A DNA stretch of 64,000 nt, from positions 10,737 through 74,736 of the forward strand of contig DAHVOW010000006.1 of assembly GCA_027318585.1 (NCBI GenBank), given 5' to 3'. A program made the position numbers and the translations under genes. How positions within the stretch are numbered: the stretch's first letter is position 1; every line of letters begins with the position of its first letter. Below are positions 32,653 through 41,349 of the stretch, one piece after another. The notes beneath the pieces were generated by a model. It ran no database searches, was not told the origin of the DNA, and was given only the letters and a program-made list of their open reading frames with translations. The stretch comes from Methanobacteriaceae archaeon. GTDB lineage: Archaea; Methanobacteriota; Methanobacteria; Methanobacteriales; Methanobacteriaceae.

Positions 32653-33099
32653 TCACTCGGCATTCAATAGGAGTGGTAAGGCAGAGACCAATCCGGCTAC
32701 TATATCCTGGGGGCGTACGGCACATCCTGGAACCTTAGCATCCACAGGTATTATCTGATCCACGGGACCAGCGATCTCTTCAGATGGAATGTCCCCATGA
32801 CAGTTCTTGTACACGCCACCCATAAGGGCACATGCCCCTGCAGCTACAACAGCTTTTGGTTCAGGTATGGCTTGATAAATTTCACGTAGCGGGCCTTCAT
32901 TGTATTTGGTGACTGGCCCAGTCACCACCAGAACATCGGCTTCCCGAGGATTCCAGGTTAAAAAGACTTTATACTGTTCCGCGTCGAATTTAGGGGATAG
33001 TATGCAATTAACAATTTCTATATCGCAGCCGTTGCATCCACCAGTGTACACTAACATCACGTGCACCGCTCGACCCCGAGAATATGATTTTAGGCTCAT
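32653..33099 (-). CDS. ehbM: Energy-converting hydrogenase B small subunit
   Basis: The 148-residue NuoB-like subunit holds the proximal 4Fe-4S cluster. The cysteines are in YTGGCNGCDIEI, GACALMGG and VPGCAVRP, and TGPVTKYNEGPL is also typical. It passes electrons between the Ni-Fe site in EhbN and the ferredoxin-type subunits. GAGGAATCAT precedes ATG 33099. Confidence 0.95.
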   Translation of the reverse strand: MSLKSYSRGRAVHVMLVYTGGCNGCDIEIVNCILSPKFDAEQYKVFLTWNPREADVLVVTGPVTKYNEGPLREIYQAIPEPKAVVAAGACALMGGVYKNCHGDIPSEEIAGPVDQIIPVDAKVPGCAVRPQDIVAGLVSALPLLLNAE

Positions 33100-33146
33100 A
33101 TGATTCCTCTTAATTGTTTTTAGTGGTTATATGTTTGTAATTTTAG

Positions 33147-33653
33147 TTAATTCATCTTATTTATCTCTTCAATTCTTCGCTTTCTGATGATGGTGTTATC
33201 AGCTAAGTACTGGGATATGAATGCTATTTTATCATCAGAGATCTTGACCGGCTTTTCTAATAGTTGGGAAATATCTGATTCCACTTCCCCCACATCATTG
33301 GGATGTATGGTTCCTGCTTCGCCAAATAAAGCGTAAAGTGGGCAGAAATCATGACAGTAATAGCAGTTAACGCATTTTTCTGAGTGAAGAACTGGTAACT
33401 GGGTTTTGGTAAGACCTTCCATCAGAGTTACTGGTTCATCCAGGTCCACCATTTCTATAGCCCCCGTGGGGCAGGCATTACTGCAACCTCCGCATCCGAT
33501 GCAGGGAACCTCCGCTACCTTTTCAGTCGGTGTAACCCGGCCTTCCAGGATCATGTTGCGCAGTTCCATATCGGTTACCCTGTCAGCAGCGAATAGTATC
33601 CTTTTCAGGTTGGTAAAAGCACCTTCCAGGAATATTAGAAATAGGTTCTTCAT
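33147..33653 (-). CDS. ehbL: Energy-converting hydrogenase B ferredoxin subunit L
   Basis: The 168-residue protein has two 4Fe-4S motifs: CIGCGGCSNACPTG (about residues 51-64) and CVNCYYCHDFCPLY (about 93-106), in the pattern of NuoI-like hydrogenase ferredoxins. The C-terminus is a charged helix. The start overlaps the ehbK stop by four bases. It probably links the small subunit to the polyferredoxin EhbK. Confidence 0.92.
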   Translation of the reverse strand: MKNLFLIFLEGAFTNLKRILFAADRVTDMELRNMILEGRVTPTEKVAEVPCIGCGGCSNACPTGAIEMVDLDEPVTLMEGLTKTQLPVLHSEKCVNCYYCHDFCPLYALFGEAGTIHPNDVGEVESDISQLLEKPVKISDDKIAFISQYLADNTIIRKRRIEEINKMN

Positions 33654-35008
33654 GGTTCCACCTCGAATTCTCTTTCAAAGAGTATGGCCCGGGCCGGACA
33701 GGCGTTGCTACATCCACCGCAGTATATGCATTTGGATTCATCTACCACAATTCGACCATCTTCCTCTTTAATTGCATCTTCCGGGCAGATTTTGGTACAT
33801 AACTTACAATTCATGCACAGTTTATCCTGCACAAAGGTGAATCCTTCTTTTATGTTTTTTCGGCGCATGGTGGTGGTGGGTATGGCCTGCACCGGGCAGT
33901 GTATAGCACATTTCTCACAAAGTACGCATTTTCCTAGATCCACATCTATGGTACCTCGACGTAGAGTTACTGCTCCTTTAGGACATATTTCGGCGCATAT
34001 TCCGCAGGATATACAATCTTCAGAGACTGATCCGTCCCAGGTGACCTGTCGGAAGCTTCTGGCTTCATTTATGTCGCAGGACTTAACGCATTTACCACAT
34101 GATACGCAGAAACCTTCGATTTTTCGGTCCGGATCATGGGAGGGTCTTAAGGTACCCACCGGACATGCATCCAGGCATTCCATGGTTTCACAGCCCTCAC
34201 AGAGGTTGGGATCATAACGCAGGTGACCGTCCACCATCTTCAACGCTCCTTGTGGACATTCATCCGCGCAAAGTCCGCAGTTAAGGCAGGATATTAGTTT
34301 TCCGGTGACTTTTTCTCCGGGTTCTAATTTGTTAATTTTAACCTGGAAGTCCTCGGTGAAGATGGCCTGATTCGGACATTCACCTAAACAATTCAAACAG
34401 ACCGTGCACTTCTCAGGGTCTATGGTACAGTTTTCAATAGCCCCTACCGGACACACATCTTCACAGACCCGGCACTCGGTGCACACTCCCTGGGGCTCCA
34501 CATCCACCAGTATAGCTCCGGTTGGGCAGTAATATTCACATCTACGGCACAGGGTGCATTTCTCAGCATCGGTCACCAAACTGGTTCTTTGTGCCAGTTC
34601 TTTCTCTTTTTTGGACCTTAAGGGCGGTTGAACTGTGAGGTTAAGTGATTCCAGGAATTTAAGCTGACGATCTTCAATAACATCATAGGCATCTAAACGT
34701 GCCTTTTCAGGACAGGCCGGCACACATATTCCACACCGTGAGCAAATACCCTTCACCACTCCTTCTTCAATGGTGATATTGTTTACTGGACAGGAGAGTT
34801 CACAAACTCCACAGGCGTTGCATTTGGCTCGGTCTACAACGTATCCGCCATATTTATTCTGGAAAATGGCCCGGTTGGGACAGGCATCTGCACATACCCC
34901 GCAGGTTATGCAGCTGAAGGCTTTGCCATTAATAAGACGTATAGCACCAGTAGGGCATTCTTCGATGCACTCTCCGCTGCCTTTACATTTGTTGGTTGTT
35001 AAAAACAT
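33650..35008 (-). CDS. ehbK: Energy-converting hydrogenase B polyferredoxin
   Basis: This protein consists almost entirely of cysteine clusters. I count 14 ferredoxin-type motifs, from CKGSGECIEECP at the start to CIYCGGCSNACP at the end, one of them with a non-standard CEGCETMECLDACP spacing and one ending CD instead of CP. Up to about 14 4Fe-4S clusters could form an electron wire. I chose ATG 35008, just before the first motif; TTG 35035 and ATG 35026 are alternatives. Transcription continues into ehbL. Confidence 0.93.
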   Translation of the reverse strand: MFLTTNKCKGSGECIEECPTGAIRLINGKAFSCITCGVCADACPNRAIFQNKYGGYVVDRAKCNACGVCELSCPVNNITIEEGVVKGICSRCGICVPACPEKARLDAYDVIEDRQLKFLESLNLTVQPPLRSKKEKELAQRTSLVTDAEKCTLCRRCEYYCPTGAILVDVEPQGVCTECRVCEDVCPVGAIENCTIDPEKCTVCLNCLGECPNQAIFTEDFQVKINKLEPGEKVTGKLISCLNCGLCADECPQGALKMVDGHLRYDPNLCEGCETMECLDACPVGTLRPSHDPDRKIEGFCVSCGKCVKSCDINEARSFRQVTWDGSVSEDCISCGICAEICPKGAVTLRRGTIDVDLGKCVLCEKCAIHCPVQAIPTTTMRRKNIKEGFTFVQDKLCMNCKLCTKICPEDAIKEEDGRIVVDESKCIYCGGCSNACPARAILFEREFEVEP

Positions 35009-35108
35009 GAGCGATCCTTCCCTCATTTCCTCCAATATTAGTCTTTTATCTTAATTATCTTATTTAAGTCCTTTTAAATCATTTTGCATGAATCCATTAG
35101 AGTATGGT

Positions 35109-35381
35109 TTATTCTTCAATTACGGCTGGAGAGCTTCTTCCGAATATCAGTTTTCCCAGAATGATCCCCACTGCACAGGCCACAAAGCCACTAGCTAGTG
35201 GCGCGTCAGCGTAGTATGGGAAAGGCCCCAGCAAATAAGCGACAATAACAGCCGCTATGATGAACACTGCGTAAACAGATGCGTCAAATTTAAGTTTACT
35301 TTCCGGATCTTCCTTTATTCTGGTGCCCAGCACGAACCCCAGAAGGAATCCCAGTATAAGTGGTCCAGCATAGATTATCAT
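35109..35381 (-). CDS. ehbJ: Energy-converting hydrogenase B subunit J
   Basis: The 90-residue membrane protein has an N-terminal hydrophobic helix (YAGPLILGFLLGFVLGTRI) and about two more after a charged loop (KEDPESKLKFD). Assignment as EhbJ rests on order between ehbI and ehbK. It overlaps ehbI by four bases and has a GGAGG site. Confidence 0.85.
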   Translation of the reverse strand: MIIYAGPLILGFLLGFVLGTRIKEDPESKLKFDASVYAVFIIAAVIVAYLLGPFPYYADAPLASGFVACAVGIILGKLIFGRSSPAVIEE

Positions 35382-35857
35382 TTCTGAACCTCCTCTTTAT
35401 CACTTTCCAGCTCCTTAAAGCCAAGGAAGGCAATTACCACTGCACTTAATCCCACCATGACCTTCAGACCCACTACGAAGTTCAGGTAAGGAATTATACC
35501 GGCGTGGGTGGGGTCCGGATAGTCGAAGATAGACTGAATAAAGGCGGGGACGATACTGTAAAGATCCACCCCCAAGTTGTACAAGAAGAATCCTGAGAAT
35601 ATAAGTCCGGCTAATCCCAGAAATACATAACTTAATGCCCCAACACTTTCAACAGCCGCCATGAAGTCATGTGAAAGTTTAAATGGACTTTCTTTAAGCC
35701 CATAGACTACTAGACAGAATATGAATCCGGCAGCGATTATGGCTCCACCTTGAAATCCCCCTCCAGGGGTGATATGCCCACCCAGGATGGTGAGAACTCC
35801 CAAACACATTATAACCAGAGTTGCGGGGAATACAAATATCTTGAGAATGGTGCTCAT
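35378..35857 (-). CDS. ehbI: Energy-converting hydrogenase B subunit I (MnhB-like)
   Basis: The 159-residue polytopic protein carries the MnhB/MrpB signature GGHITPGGGFQGGAIIAAGF near residues 27-46. That family belongs to multisubunit Na+/H+ antiporters, so this part of the complex probably moves ions. A GGGAGG site precedes ATG 35857. Confidence 0.9.
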   Translation of the reverse strand: MSTILKIFVFPATLVIMCLGVLTILGGHITPGGGFQGGAIIAAGFIFCLVVYGLKESPFKLSHDFMAAVESVGALSYVFLGLAGLIFSGFFLYNLGVDLYSIVPAFIQSIFDYPDPTHAGIIPYLNFVVGLKVMVGLSAVVIAFLGFKELESDKEEVQK

Positions 35858-36136
35858 CTATTTACCTCCCATTTGGACTTTTCCTCTTCCAAACACCAGT
35901 AAAACTGCAACTACCGCGGTGACCAGAATTAAAGCTTCTCCTAATGTATCGTAACCTCTCCAGTCAAAGACCACATTGGTTACCATATTAGGGGCTATTT
36001 CAGTACCTACCCAGTTGTACAGGTAGCTTATACCAGGATATATAAGAGGCTTAAAGTCGTATATTGATTGGAATAAAGCTACTGCAAAAATTATCAGAGA
36101 AAATCCCATTATCAGATTCCTAATTCCTTCAGACAT
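35858..36136 (-). CDS. ehbH: Energy-converting hydrogenase B subunit H
   Basis: The 92-residue membrane protein has two hydrophobic helices and the antiporter-like segment VVFDWRGYDTLGEALIL, which in MnhB/MbhE-like proteins joins the ion-translocating module. It overlaps ehbG by 8 bases and abuts ehbI directly. The assignment is from gene order and this motif. Confidence 0.88.
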   Translation of the reverse strand: MSEGIRNLIMGFSLIIFAVALFQSIYDFKPLIYPGISYLYNWVGTEIAPNMVTNVVFDWRGYDTLGEALILVTAVVAVLLVFGRGKVQMGGK

Positions 36137-36464
36137 TCAAACTCCCCCAATAGAACAGGGCAATAACTATAACCAGGGCCAAAACCACGTAAAAGATCAT
36201 GCCATTAATAGAATCATTCATTTCCCTTTTCAATCTGGGCATCGTAGGCATGGCCAACACTGCTGCAAATAACACCACCAGGACGGCCACAATCATCAGC
36301 ACATTATTAACCAGTCTCAGCATTATCAGGGCCACCAGCACCGAGGATATTAGAGTTATCTCTGCAGTGAGCATGGCCGAAGTGGAGACATTGGTCACTG
36401 GACCCTCTGAATCAGCTTCTTGAGCATCTTTTATCCTTTTTACAATCAGATCATAGAGATTCAT
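36129..36464 (-). CDS. ehbG: Energy-converting hydrogenase B subunit G
   Basis: The 111-residue protein has an N-terminal soluble part (DLIVKRIKDAQEADSEGP) and three hydrophobic helices. The assignment rests on position between ehbF and ehbH. A TGGAGG site precedes ATG 36464, which overlaps the ehbF stop by four bases. Confidence 0.85.
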   Translation of the reverse strand: MNLYDLIVKRIKDAQEADSEGPVTNVSTSAMLTAEITLISSVLVALIMLRLVNNVLMIVAVLVVLFAAVLAMPTMPRLKREMNDSINGMIFYVVLALVIVIALFYWGSLNV

Positions 36465-37966
36465 GGAATGCCTCCAGCGAGACTAGTAGATATTCCCTGT
36501 AAAAAGTCGGTGGCCACTTGAGGGAAGAGTCCCAAGACCAAACAGACTATGAGGAATATGAAAAGGGCCAGAATGGTGACCCGGGGTATTTTATCATTCT
36601 TAATCTCCAGGTCTAAAGGCCGGGGTTTCATGTAAACAGCATGGAAAGCCTTCATAAAAGTCATAAAGGTCACAATACTGAGTAATATCATTATCACCCC
36701 CAACTCCGGTAGACCGGCTTGAATCGATGCCTGAATTAGCAAAAGTTTACTTTGGAAGGCATTAAGAGGAGGCACTCCTGCCATGGCAAAACCGGCTAGC
36801 AGAACCAGCAGGGCCACCTTGGAGTTCTGGACCATAAGGCCGCCTAATTTGCGAATATCACTTTCCCCAGTCTGGTAGTAGATGGTACCGAATCCAATAA
36901 ACAGGAATGCGGTAATCACTATCTCATTCACCGCTTGGAAGAGTCCAGCAGTTATTCCTAAGGCTGTGCCCAAACCCAAACCCAATCCAATGTAACCGAG
37001 TTCTCCTACTGCTAAAAAACCGATCATACGTTTGAGATCGGTTTGCAGGATAGCCATGGTTATTCCCAGGATCATGGCCAGTAGGGAAACTCCAATGATT
37101 ACCATCTGGGACAGGGGTAGGTAGGAAAATATTCGGAGTATGATTATGCCTAAGGCTATAAAGGTAAAGACTGAAAAGGCCTGAAGAAGTGCAGCTCCGT
37201 GTGGCAGTGCTTTACTGTATATGGCTGATTTAATGGTGTGGAATGGTGGAAGTCCCGAGCCATAGAGCCATCCGAAGACTATCAAACCGCAAGCCATTAA
37301 AATCACTGGATTTTGAGGATCTACAACTCCACTTTTTAGGGACGCTATAATATCGGTAATGTTCACATTTCCTGTTACTCCTAACAGAAGCGCAATTCCC
37401 AAAAGTAGTAAAGGTGAGGCTATACTGCCCAGAATCATGTATTTCAGGGCTGTTTCGTAGTTTCCTTTCACTTGCGATACCAGTACCACGCCCACCGTGG
37501 CCAGGGCTGCTATTTCGAAGAACACATAGAAGTTGAAAATGTCATCGGTAAGAATTAAGGCGCTCACTGCTGCCACACCCATGAACATCATGAATCCATA
37601 GACTCCCGATGGTCTTCGGGTTTCAAATAGTGAAACCAGTATAGCCAGGAAAGCCACCAAGCCCAGGATGAATAGGAAAAGTTTCTGAGCCTCCTGGAAT
37701 GAGTAAGTAATTGCCGGGTGGAAGGTGTTAAGCGCAGTGCCGGTTATTAAGGATGGCAACCCTGCAGAAAGGGTGGGATTCTGCGTTAGAGGCTCATATC
37801 CTCCGAAGAAATGTACTCCATAACTGGCCAGTAGAGGTAATAAAGGCAGCGTAAGTGCCAATAAAATGGCAATAACCTTTATTGTGCGGTCTTTTTTATG
37901 TAGAAGGTTTAAAAAGAGGGCACAAATTATGGGAACAATGATCATTAAAGGTATTAAGAGATTCAA
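36461..37966 (-). CDS. ehbF: Energy-converting hydrogenase B ion-translocating subunit F (NuoN/MrpD-like)
   Basis: The 501-residue protein has about 14 membrane helices. Conserved proton-path features are visible: FFEIAALATVGVVLV (glutamate in a helix), GLPPFHTIKSAIYSKALPHGAALLQ and LKRMIGFLAVGELGYIGLG. It is the main ion pump of the complex. It starts with TTG at 37966 behind AAGGGGG. The 77 bases upstream, to ehbE, are the largest gap within the operon apart from that before ehbJ. Confidence 0.93.
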   Translation of the reverse strand: MNLLIPLMIIVPIICALFLNLLHKKDRTIKVIAILLALTLPLLPLLASYGVHFFGGYEPLTQNPTLSAGLPSLITGTALNTFHPAITYSFQEAQKLFLFILGLVAFLAILVSLFETRRPSGVYGFMMFMGVAAVSALILTDDIFNFYVFFEIAALATVGVVLVSQVKGNYETALKYMILGSIASPLLLLGIALLLGVTGNVNITDIIASLKSGVVDPQNPVILMACGLIVFGWLYGSGLPPFHTIKSAIYSKALPHGAALLQAFSVFTFIALGIIILRIFSYLPLSQMVIIGVSLLAMILGITMAILQTDLKRMIGFLAVGELGYIGLGLGLGTALGITAGLFQAVNEIVITAFLFIGFGTIYYQTGESDIRKLGGLMVQNSKVALLVLLAGFAMAGVPPLNAFQSKLLLIQASIQAGLPELGVIMILLSIVTFMTFMKAFHAVYMKPRPLDLEIKNDKIPRVTILALFIFLIVCLVLGLFPQVATDFLQGISTSLAGGIP

Positions 37967-38043
37967 TTTATAGCCCCCTTAAAATTAATATTACCCTCAT
38001 ATTCGAGGTTTTAAGGTTATGATAATAATTTAACGACATGGAT

Positions 38044-38406
38044 TTACTCCCCCAACACCTTAGATGCCCTTAGGGATCCGTGTTTCTTGTAGAGCACCAT
38101 GATTATACCCAGCATTACGGCCATAGTACTGGCACCAATAACAATACTGGTTAAAACCAGGGCAAATGGAAGTGGATAAGCGGCGTTTTGTGCAAACCAG
38201 TCCCGTGCCATACCTGGTAAATAGATGTAGACAATTCCTCCCGGTTTGTACCCCATGGCAATGAGGAACAAATTTGCACCATCCCCTATGAAAGCCAGGC
38301 CTATGACCTTTTTTATGAGATTATCAAGAAATACAGCAGCAAATATGCCAATAATAATCAGGGCACCTGCTGTGAATAGTGAAGCAAGTTGTGTGTCCAT
38401 GATCAT
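38044..38406 (-). CDS. ehbE: Energy-converting hydrogenase B subunit E (NuoK/MnhC-like)
   Basis: The 120-residue protein has three helices. The MnhC/NuoK-like segment KKVIGLAFIGDGANLFLIAMGYK fits that family (read here in two parts: KVIGLAFIGDGANL and FLIAMGYK), as does TSIVIGASTMAVMLGI. ATG 38406 starts one base after the ehbD stop and follows GGAGG. A longer upstream frame overlapping ehbD is not needed. Confidence 0.9.
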   Translation of the reverse strand: MIMDTQLASLFTAGALIIIGIFAAVFLDNLIKKVIGLAFIGDGANLFLIAMGYKPGGIVYIYLPGMARDWFAQNAAYPLPFALVLTSIVIGASTMAVMLGIIMVLYKKHGSLRASKVLGE

Positions 38407-38407
38407 T

Positions 38408-38641
38408 TTAATCCTCCACCCTACGCGTTTTGTAAACTGCCAGTGCAATAAATACCGGGACTATAGCTGATCCCACGATGGCCTGAGTAAGGGCTACATC
38501 CGGAGCCAGAAGATATTGATATAGAAAAGCTAATGCCGCCCCAGGAATCCCAGTAAGAATCGCTGCCTTAAGGAGATCTCGCTGCATTAGAGATAGTATA
38601 GACCCTAGTATGATAATGATCATCAATACATACTCAATCAT
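38408..38641 (-). CDS. ehbD: Energy-converting hydrogenase B subunit D
   Basis: The 77-residue three-helix membrane protein has the MnhB N-terminal/DUF4040-like segment LLKAAILTGIPGAALAFLYQ and APDVALTQAIVGSAIVP. That pattern is shared by Mrp antiporters and membrane-bound hydrogenases. It overlaps ehbC by four bases (ATGA). Confidence 0.9.
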   Translation of the reverse strand: MIEYVLMIIIILGSILSLMQRDLLKAAILTGIPGAALAFLYQYLLAPDVALTQAIVGSAIVPVFIALAVYKTRRVED

Positions 38642-38910
38642 TGTTTATCCTCTCCGTAGTAGAATCCGTTTGCCATGGCATGGCATGAGAATGGGGTCAA
38701 TATGAAGTAAGCCCCAGCCAGCAGGGGTTCTCCCAAAACCAGTAACGCAAGTATACAGGCCATGTCCGCCACTCCCAAAATATGGATCCGGGCATATAAA
38801 ACCCTTTTCAGGTCATCCTTAAATCTTAAAATGCCGAAAGCTGCTAAAAGGATTAAAACGGCTGATACTATAAGTAAAATCGCCCTTAAGATGGTAAAAA
38901 TATCATCCAT
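38638..38910 (-). CDS. ehbC: Energy-converting hydrogenase B subunit C (MnhG-like)
   Basis: The 90-residue protein has three helices; AFGILRFKDDLKRVLYARIHILG near residues 24-46 is the MnhG pattern (here AFGILRFKDDL, then YARIHILGVADM). It belongs to the ion-translocating module. It overlaps ehbB by 8 bases. Confidence 0.9.
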   Translation of the reverse strand: MDDIFTILRAILLIVSAVLILLAAFGILRFKDDLKRVLYARIHILGVADMACILALLVLGEPLLAGAYFILTPFSCHAMANGFYYGEDKQ

Positions 38911-39172
38911 TGCTGTACCCCCTTAATACCCGGGCAAAGGCAATGGTTCCCACTGGCCCCAGAAGCACCAGTGCCGTTGCAATATCCTTACAGTAAGCTA
39001 TCTGGTAAATATTTTGTACTAAAATTAGGATTACAGCTATAGAAATGCTCAAAGCTGATGTACCGACTAAGCCCATCCCAATGGTTTTGCGAGTGGCAAT
39101 ACGTATACAAGCAACGGCGAATATAGCCAGAGCAGCCATTAGAATGTACTCCGATATTAATAGTATGTTCAT
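38903..39172 (-). CDS. ehbB: Energy-converting hydrogenase B subunit B (MnhF-like)
   Basis: The 89-residue protein has three hydrophobic helices. The MnhF-like end KDIATALVLLGPVGTIAFAR identifies it. It overlaps ehbA by four bases. Role: part of the Mrp-like membrane module. Confidence 0.88.
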   Translation of the reverse strand: MNILLISEYILMAALAIFAVACIRIATRKTIGMGLVGTSALSISIAVILILVQNIYQIAYCKDIATALVLLGPVGTIAFARVLRGYSNG

Positions 39173-39480
39173 TCTAACATCCCTTTTATGTATGGTTCAA
39201 ATGGAATAACGTCCTCGTTTTTACGAGCGACAATCGTTGCTACCTTTAAAACTTGATTCTCTGAATCTAGATCCACAGATAGAGTTCCAGGAGTCAGTGT
39301 GATGCTGTTAGCCAGAATAGTCTGGGAAATAGGCCTTTTAAGTACAGTTGGTATTTCCACAATAACTGGCTCCACCTTTCCGTTTACGGTTCGTGTGGCA
39401 ACATCCAAAGTTGCCTTGATAATTTCAAAGATTAAAACAATGAAATAGGCGATTCCATAGAATATTCTTGTGATAAACAT
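39169..39480 (-). CDS. ehbA: Energy-converting hydrogenase B subunit A (MnhE-like)
   Basis: The 103-residue protein starts MFITRIFYGIAYFIVLIFEI, one or two helices, followed by the MnhE pattern KATLDVATRTVNGKVEPVIV, ANSITLTPGTLSVDLD. The frame extends upstream to ATG 39555, but ATG 39480 follows AAGGGG and matches the usual N-terminus, so I chose it. It is the first gene of the operon. Confidence 0.88.
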   Translation of the reverse strand: MFITRIFYGIAYFIVLIFEIIKATLDVATRTVNGKVEPVIVEIPTVLKRPISQTILANSITLTPGTLSVDLDSENQVLKVATIVARKNEDVIPFEPYIKGMLE

Positions 39481-39818
39481 GGTAAATAAGCCCCTTAAAC
39501 TGTCTATGATGATTAACACTGCATAATTAACATGATTAAAACAGATTAAGCCCATCTACTGAAGCCTGAACTGACCATGATAATTACAATTCATCATTAT
39601 AAAACATGATATATAAATATAACTAAATAAATTTCCGTGGTCTTATCTATCCTAATTTTCCCTCAACTGGTTTTTTCCAATTCAATTCCCAATCATGTTC
39701 TTAAAGTTAATAGATTGACATAATACTGTGGATATGATACAAATATGTACACAAATTAGTAAAAATTACTAAACTATTATGGATTCTGTCATCAAAGATG
39801 TGAACAGATATTGGAGAA
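39481..39818 (-). promoter_or_regulatory. Promoter and leader region of the ehb operon
   Basis: This 338-base region has no convincing gene. On the minus strand TTTATATA at 39610-39617 is the best TATA box, which places transcription start near 39588 and gives a leader of about 108 bases to ehbA. The rest is AT-rich. The other flanking gene (39819) points the same way, so the promoter probably serves ehb alone. Confidence 0.5.
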
Positions 39819-40487
39819 TTATAAGTGGAAAAGAATGAGGCTGAACATCCACAAGGATATCAATAAAATCAACATCTTTTTACCGAATCTCTTTGAATAT
39901 AAGGGACTGAAAAGGGCCACCCCCCGGCCAGTGAACATGTCCAGTATAATATGACTCATTAAACCCAAAAAGAATGCAAAAAATACGTAATATACGTTGA
40001 AAAATGCGTATGAAATTAAAAAAATCCCCAAAAAAGTTAAAACTACATAGAAGGGCACAATCTTTTTATTCAAAATCATAACCCCCAGAAAAATTGATAT
40101 AATTGCCAGTGAAGGTGTGATTGGCACTGAATTTATTAAAAGTTCCAATGAACCATAAGTGAACATGGTCAACAGTGCTGCTGTGAGTGTTACACCTAGG
40201 ATAGAATGCATCAATCCCCGGTGGGTGGAGATGAAAAATATGAGTGATAACAAAATAAGGACTAAGCCAATTAAAACAGGCATTTGAAGTATATGGAGCA
40301 ATAGAACCAGAATAATCCCAAAAAGAGCCAGTAAAAGTAAGTTACTGTTTCTTAGTGGATGATCCAGATCCACGATGGACGCCCCAATCACCGCCAGAGA
40401 AAGGTAAAAAACATTGGGGAAAAAGGGAACTGTGACTAAAATTGGAATTAACAGGGAAAATACTAGATGGTTCTTATAAGACGGCAT
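39819..40487 (-). CDS. Membrane-bound metal-dependent hydrolase (YdjM/DUF457 family)
   Basis: The 222-residue polytopic protein has MPSYKNHLVFSLL at the N-terminus, GASIVDLDHPLRN near residue 35, STHRGLMHSILG near residue 88 and SHIILDMFTGRG near 185. These His/Asp motifs in or near membrane helices are the family's metal ligands. Some relatives hydrolyse membrane lipids; the substrate here is unknown. Confidence 0.85.
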   Translation of the reverse strand: MPSYKNHLVFSLLIPILVTVPFFPNVFYLSLAVIGASIVDLDHPLRNSNLLLLALFGIILVLLLHILQMPVLIGLVLILLSLIFFISTHRGLMHSILGVTLTAALLTMFTYGSLELLINSVPITPSLAIISIFLGVMILNKKIVPFYVVLTFLGIFLISYAFFNVYYVFFAFFLGLMSHIILDMFTGRGVALFSPLYSKRFGKKMLILLISLWMFSLILFHL

Positions 40488-40537
40488 TTTCCTAAAATAT
40501 AGACTTTTATGACTATATACTTTTTCAATTGCGGATT

Positions 40538-41269
40538 CTAAAGAATCTCCCGGATTTTAATACCCACATAATCTAAGAATTTTCTCATCTGGTGGTATGA
40601 ATGTTCTGGACTTCCTTTTTCGACCCATCCATTGTTGGACACTACTTCACAGGTAACGGCTGGGATACCGGCCAGATTCGCTTCATCCTCCAGGGCTCCC
40701 TTAAAGAGTGTTCCCGCCTTTTCCTGGCATATTATTTTGGAGGATGTTGTCTCAGATAGGTATTTCCCAATTTTAAAGCTCTCGTAACAGGGTTTCTTGG
40801 AGCAAAAAATGCTTTGAACTCCAGGGTTACTGTTTTTCTGCGTGGAATGAAAGTCTGCCACAGCATCAATTTTTAGGGATTTAAGCAGCTTTAAAATGTC
40901 ATTAGAGACTGTTCCTGGTTTATATGCGCTTCGATTCATATCGTAACCATCGAAACGACGTGTGTTATGCATGATGGCCTTTGGTATAGCAAAGGGAATG
41001 GTGTAGATGGTTCCTCTAAACTTAAGTCCATCTATCTCATTAATTAACCTTACTAAAGATATTTGGGGAGGTAATTCATTGCCATGAAGCCCAGAAATAA
41101 GAATAACCCTGGGAATACCCTTTCCTAATTTTAAAAGAGGTGTACCATTTTTAGCTGCATCTATAAGAGTTTCAGTCAAAGGTTTATTGATTAAATGTTT
41201 CATTAAGGTTCGATTTTCCCCTATAAGCCCGCCAGTTTCTGCGGATATGATGGTCATTTCCTGATTCAT
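40538..41269 (-). CDS. Succinylglutamate desuccinylase/aspartoacylase-like zinc hydrolase
   Basis: The 243-residue protein has the M14-like zinc motif ISGLHGNELPP (His and Glu ligands) near residue 58, YDMNRSAY (Asn-Arg substrate clamp) near 108, and the third ligand in AVADFHSTQ near 135. A late catalytic glutamate is in PAVTCEVVS. It would cleave an N-acyl amino acid or similar; some archaeal members have unknown substrates. Confidence 0.82.
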   Translation of the reverse strand: MNQEMTIISAETGGLIGENRTLMKHLINKPLTETLIDAAKNGTPLLKLGKGIPRVILISGLHGNELPPQISLVRLINEIDGLKFRGTIYTIPFAIPKAIMHNTRRFDGYDMNRSAYKPGTVSNDILKLLKSLKIDAVADFHSTQKNSNPGVQSIFCSKKPCYESFKIGKYLSETTSSKIICQEKAGTLFKGALEDEANLAGIPAVTCEVVSNNGWVEKGSPEHSYHQMRKFLDYVGIKIREIL

Positions 41270-41349
41270 ACTACACCAAGTTTAAATTAGGCCTCTGTTT
41301 AATATATGATTGATTTAATTTTCATATAAATAATCAAGGTGATTTAAAA

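Noticed and set aside
33684..34217. Plus-strand frame opposite the polyferredoxin gene
   Set aside because: It is a shadow of the repeated cysteine codons of ehbK.
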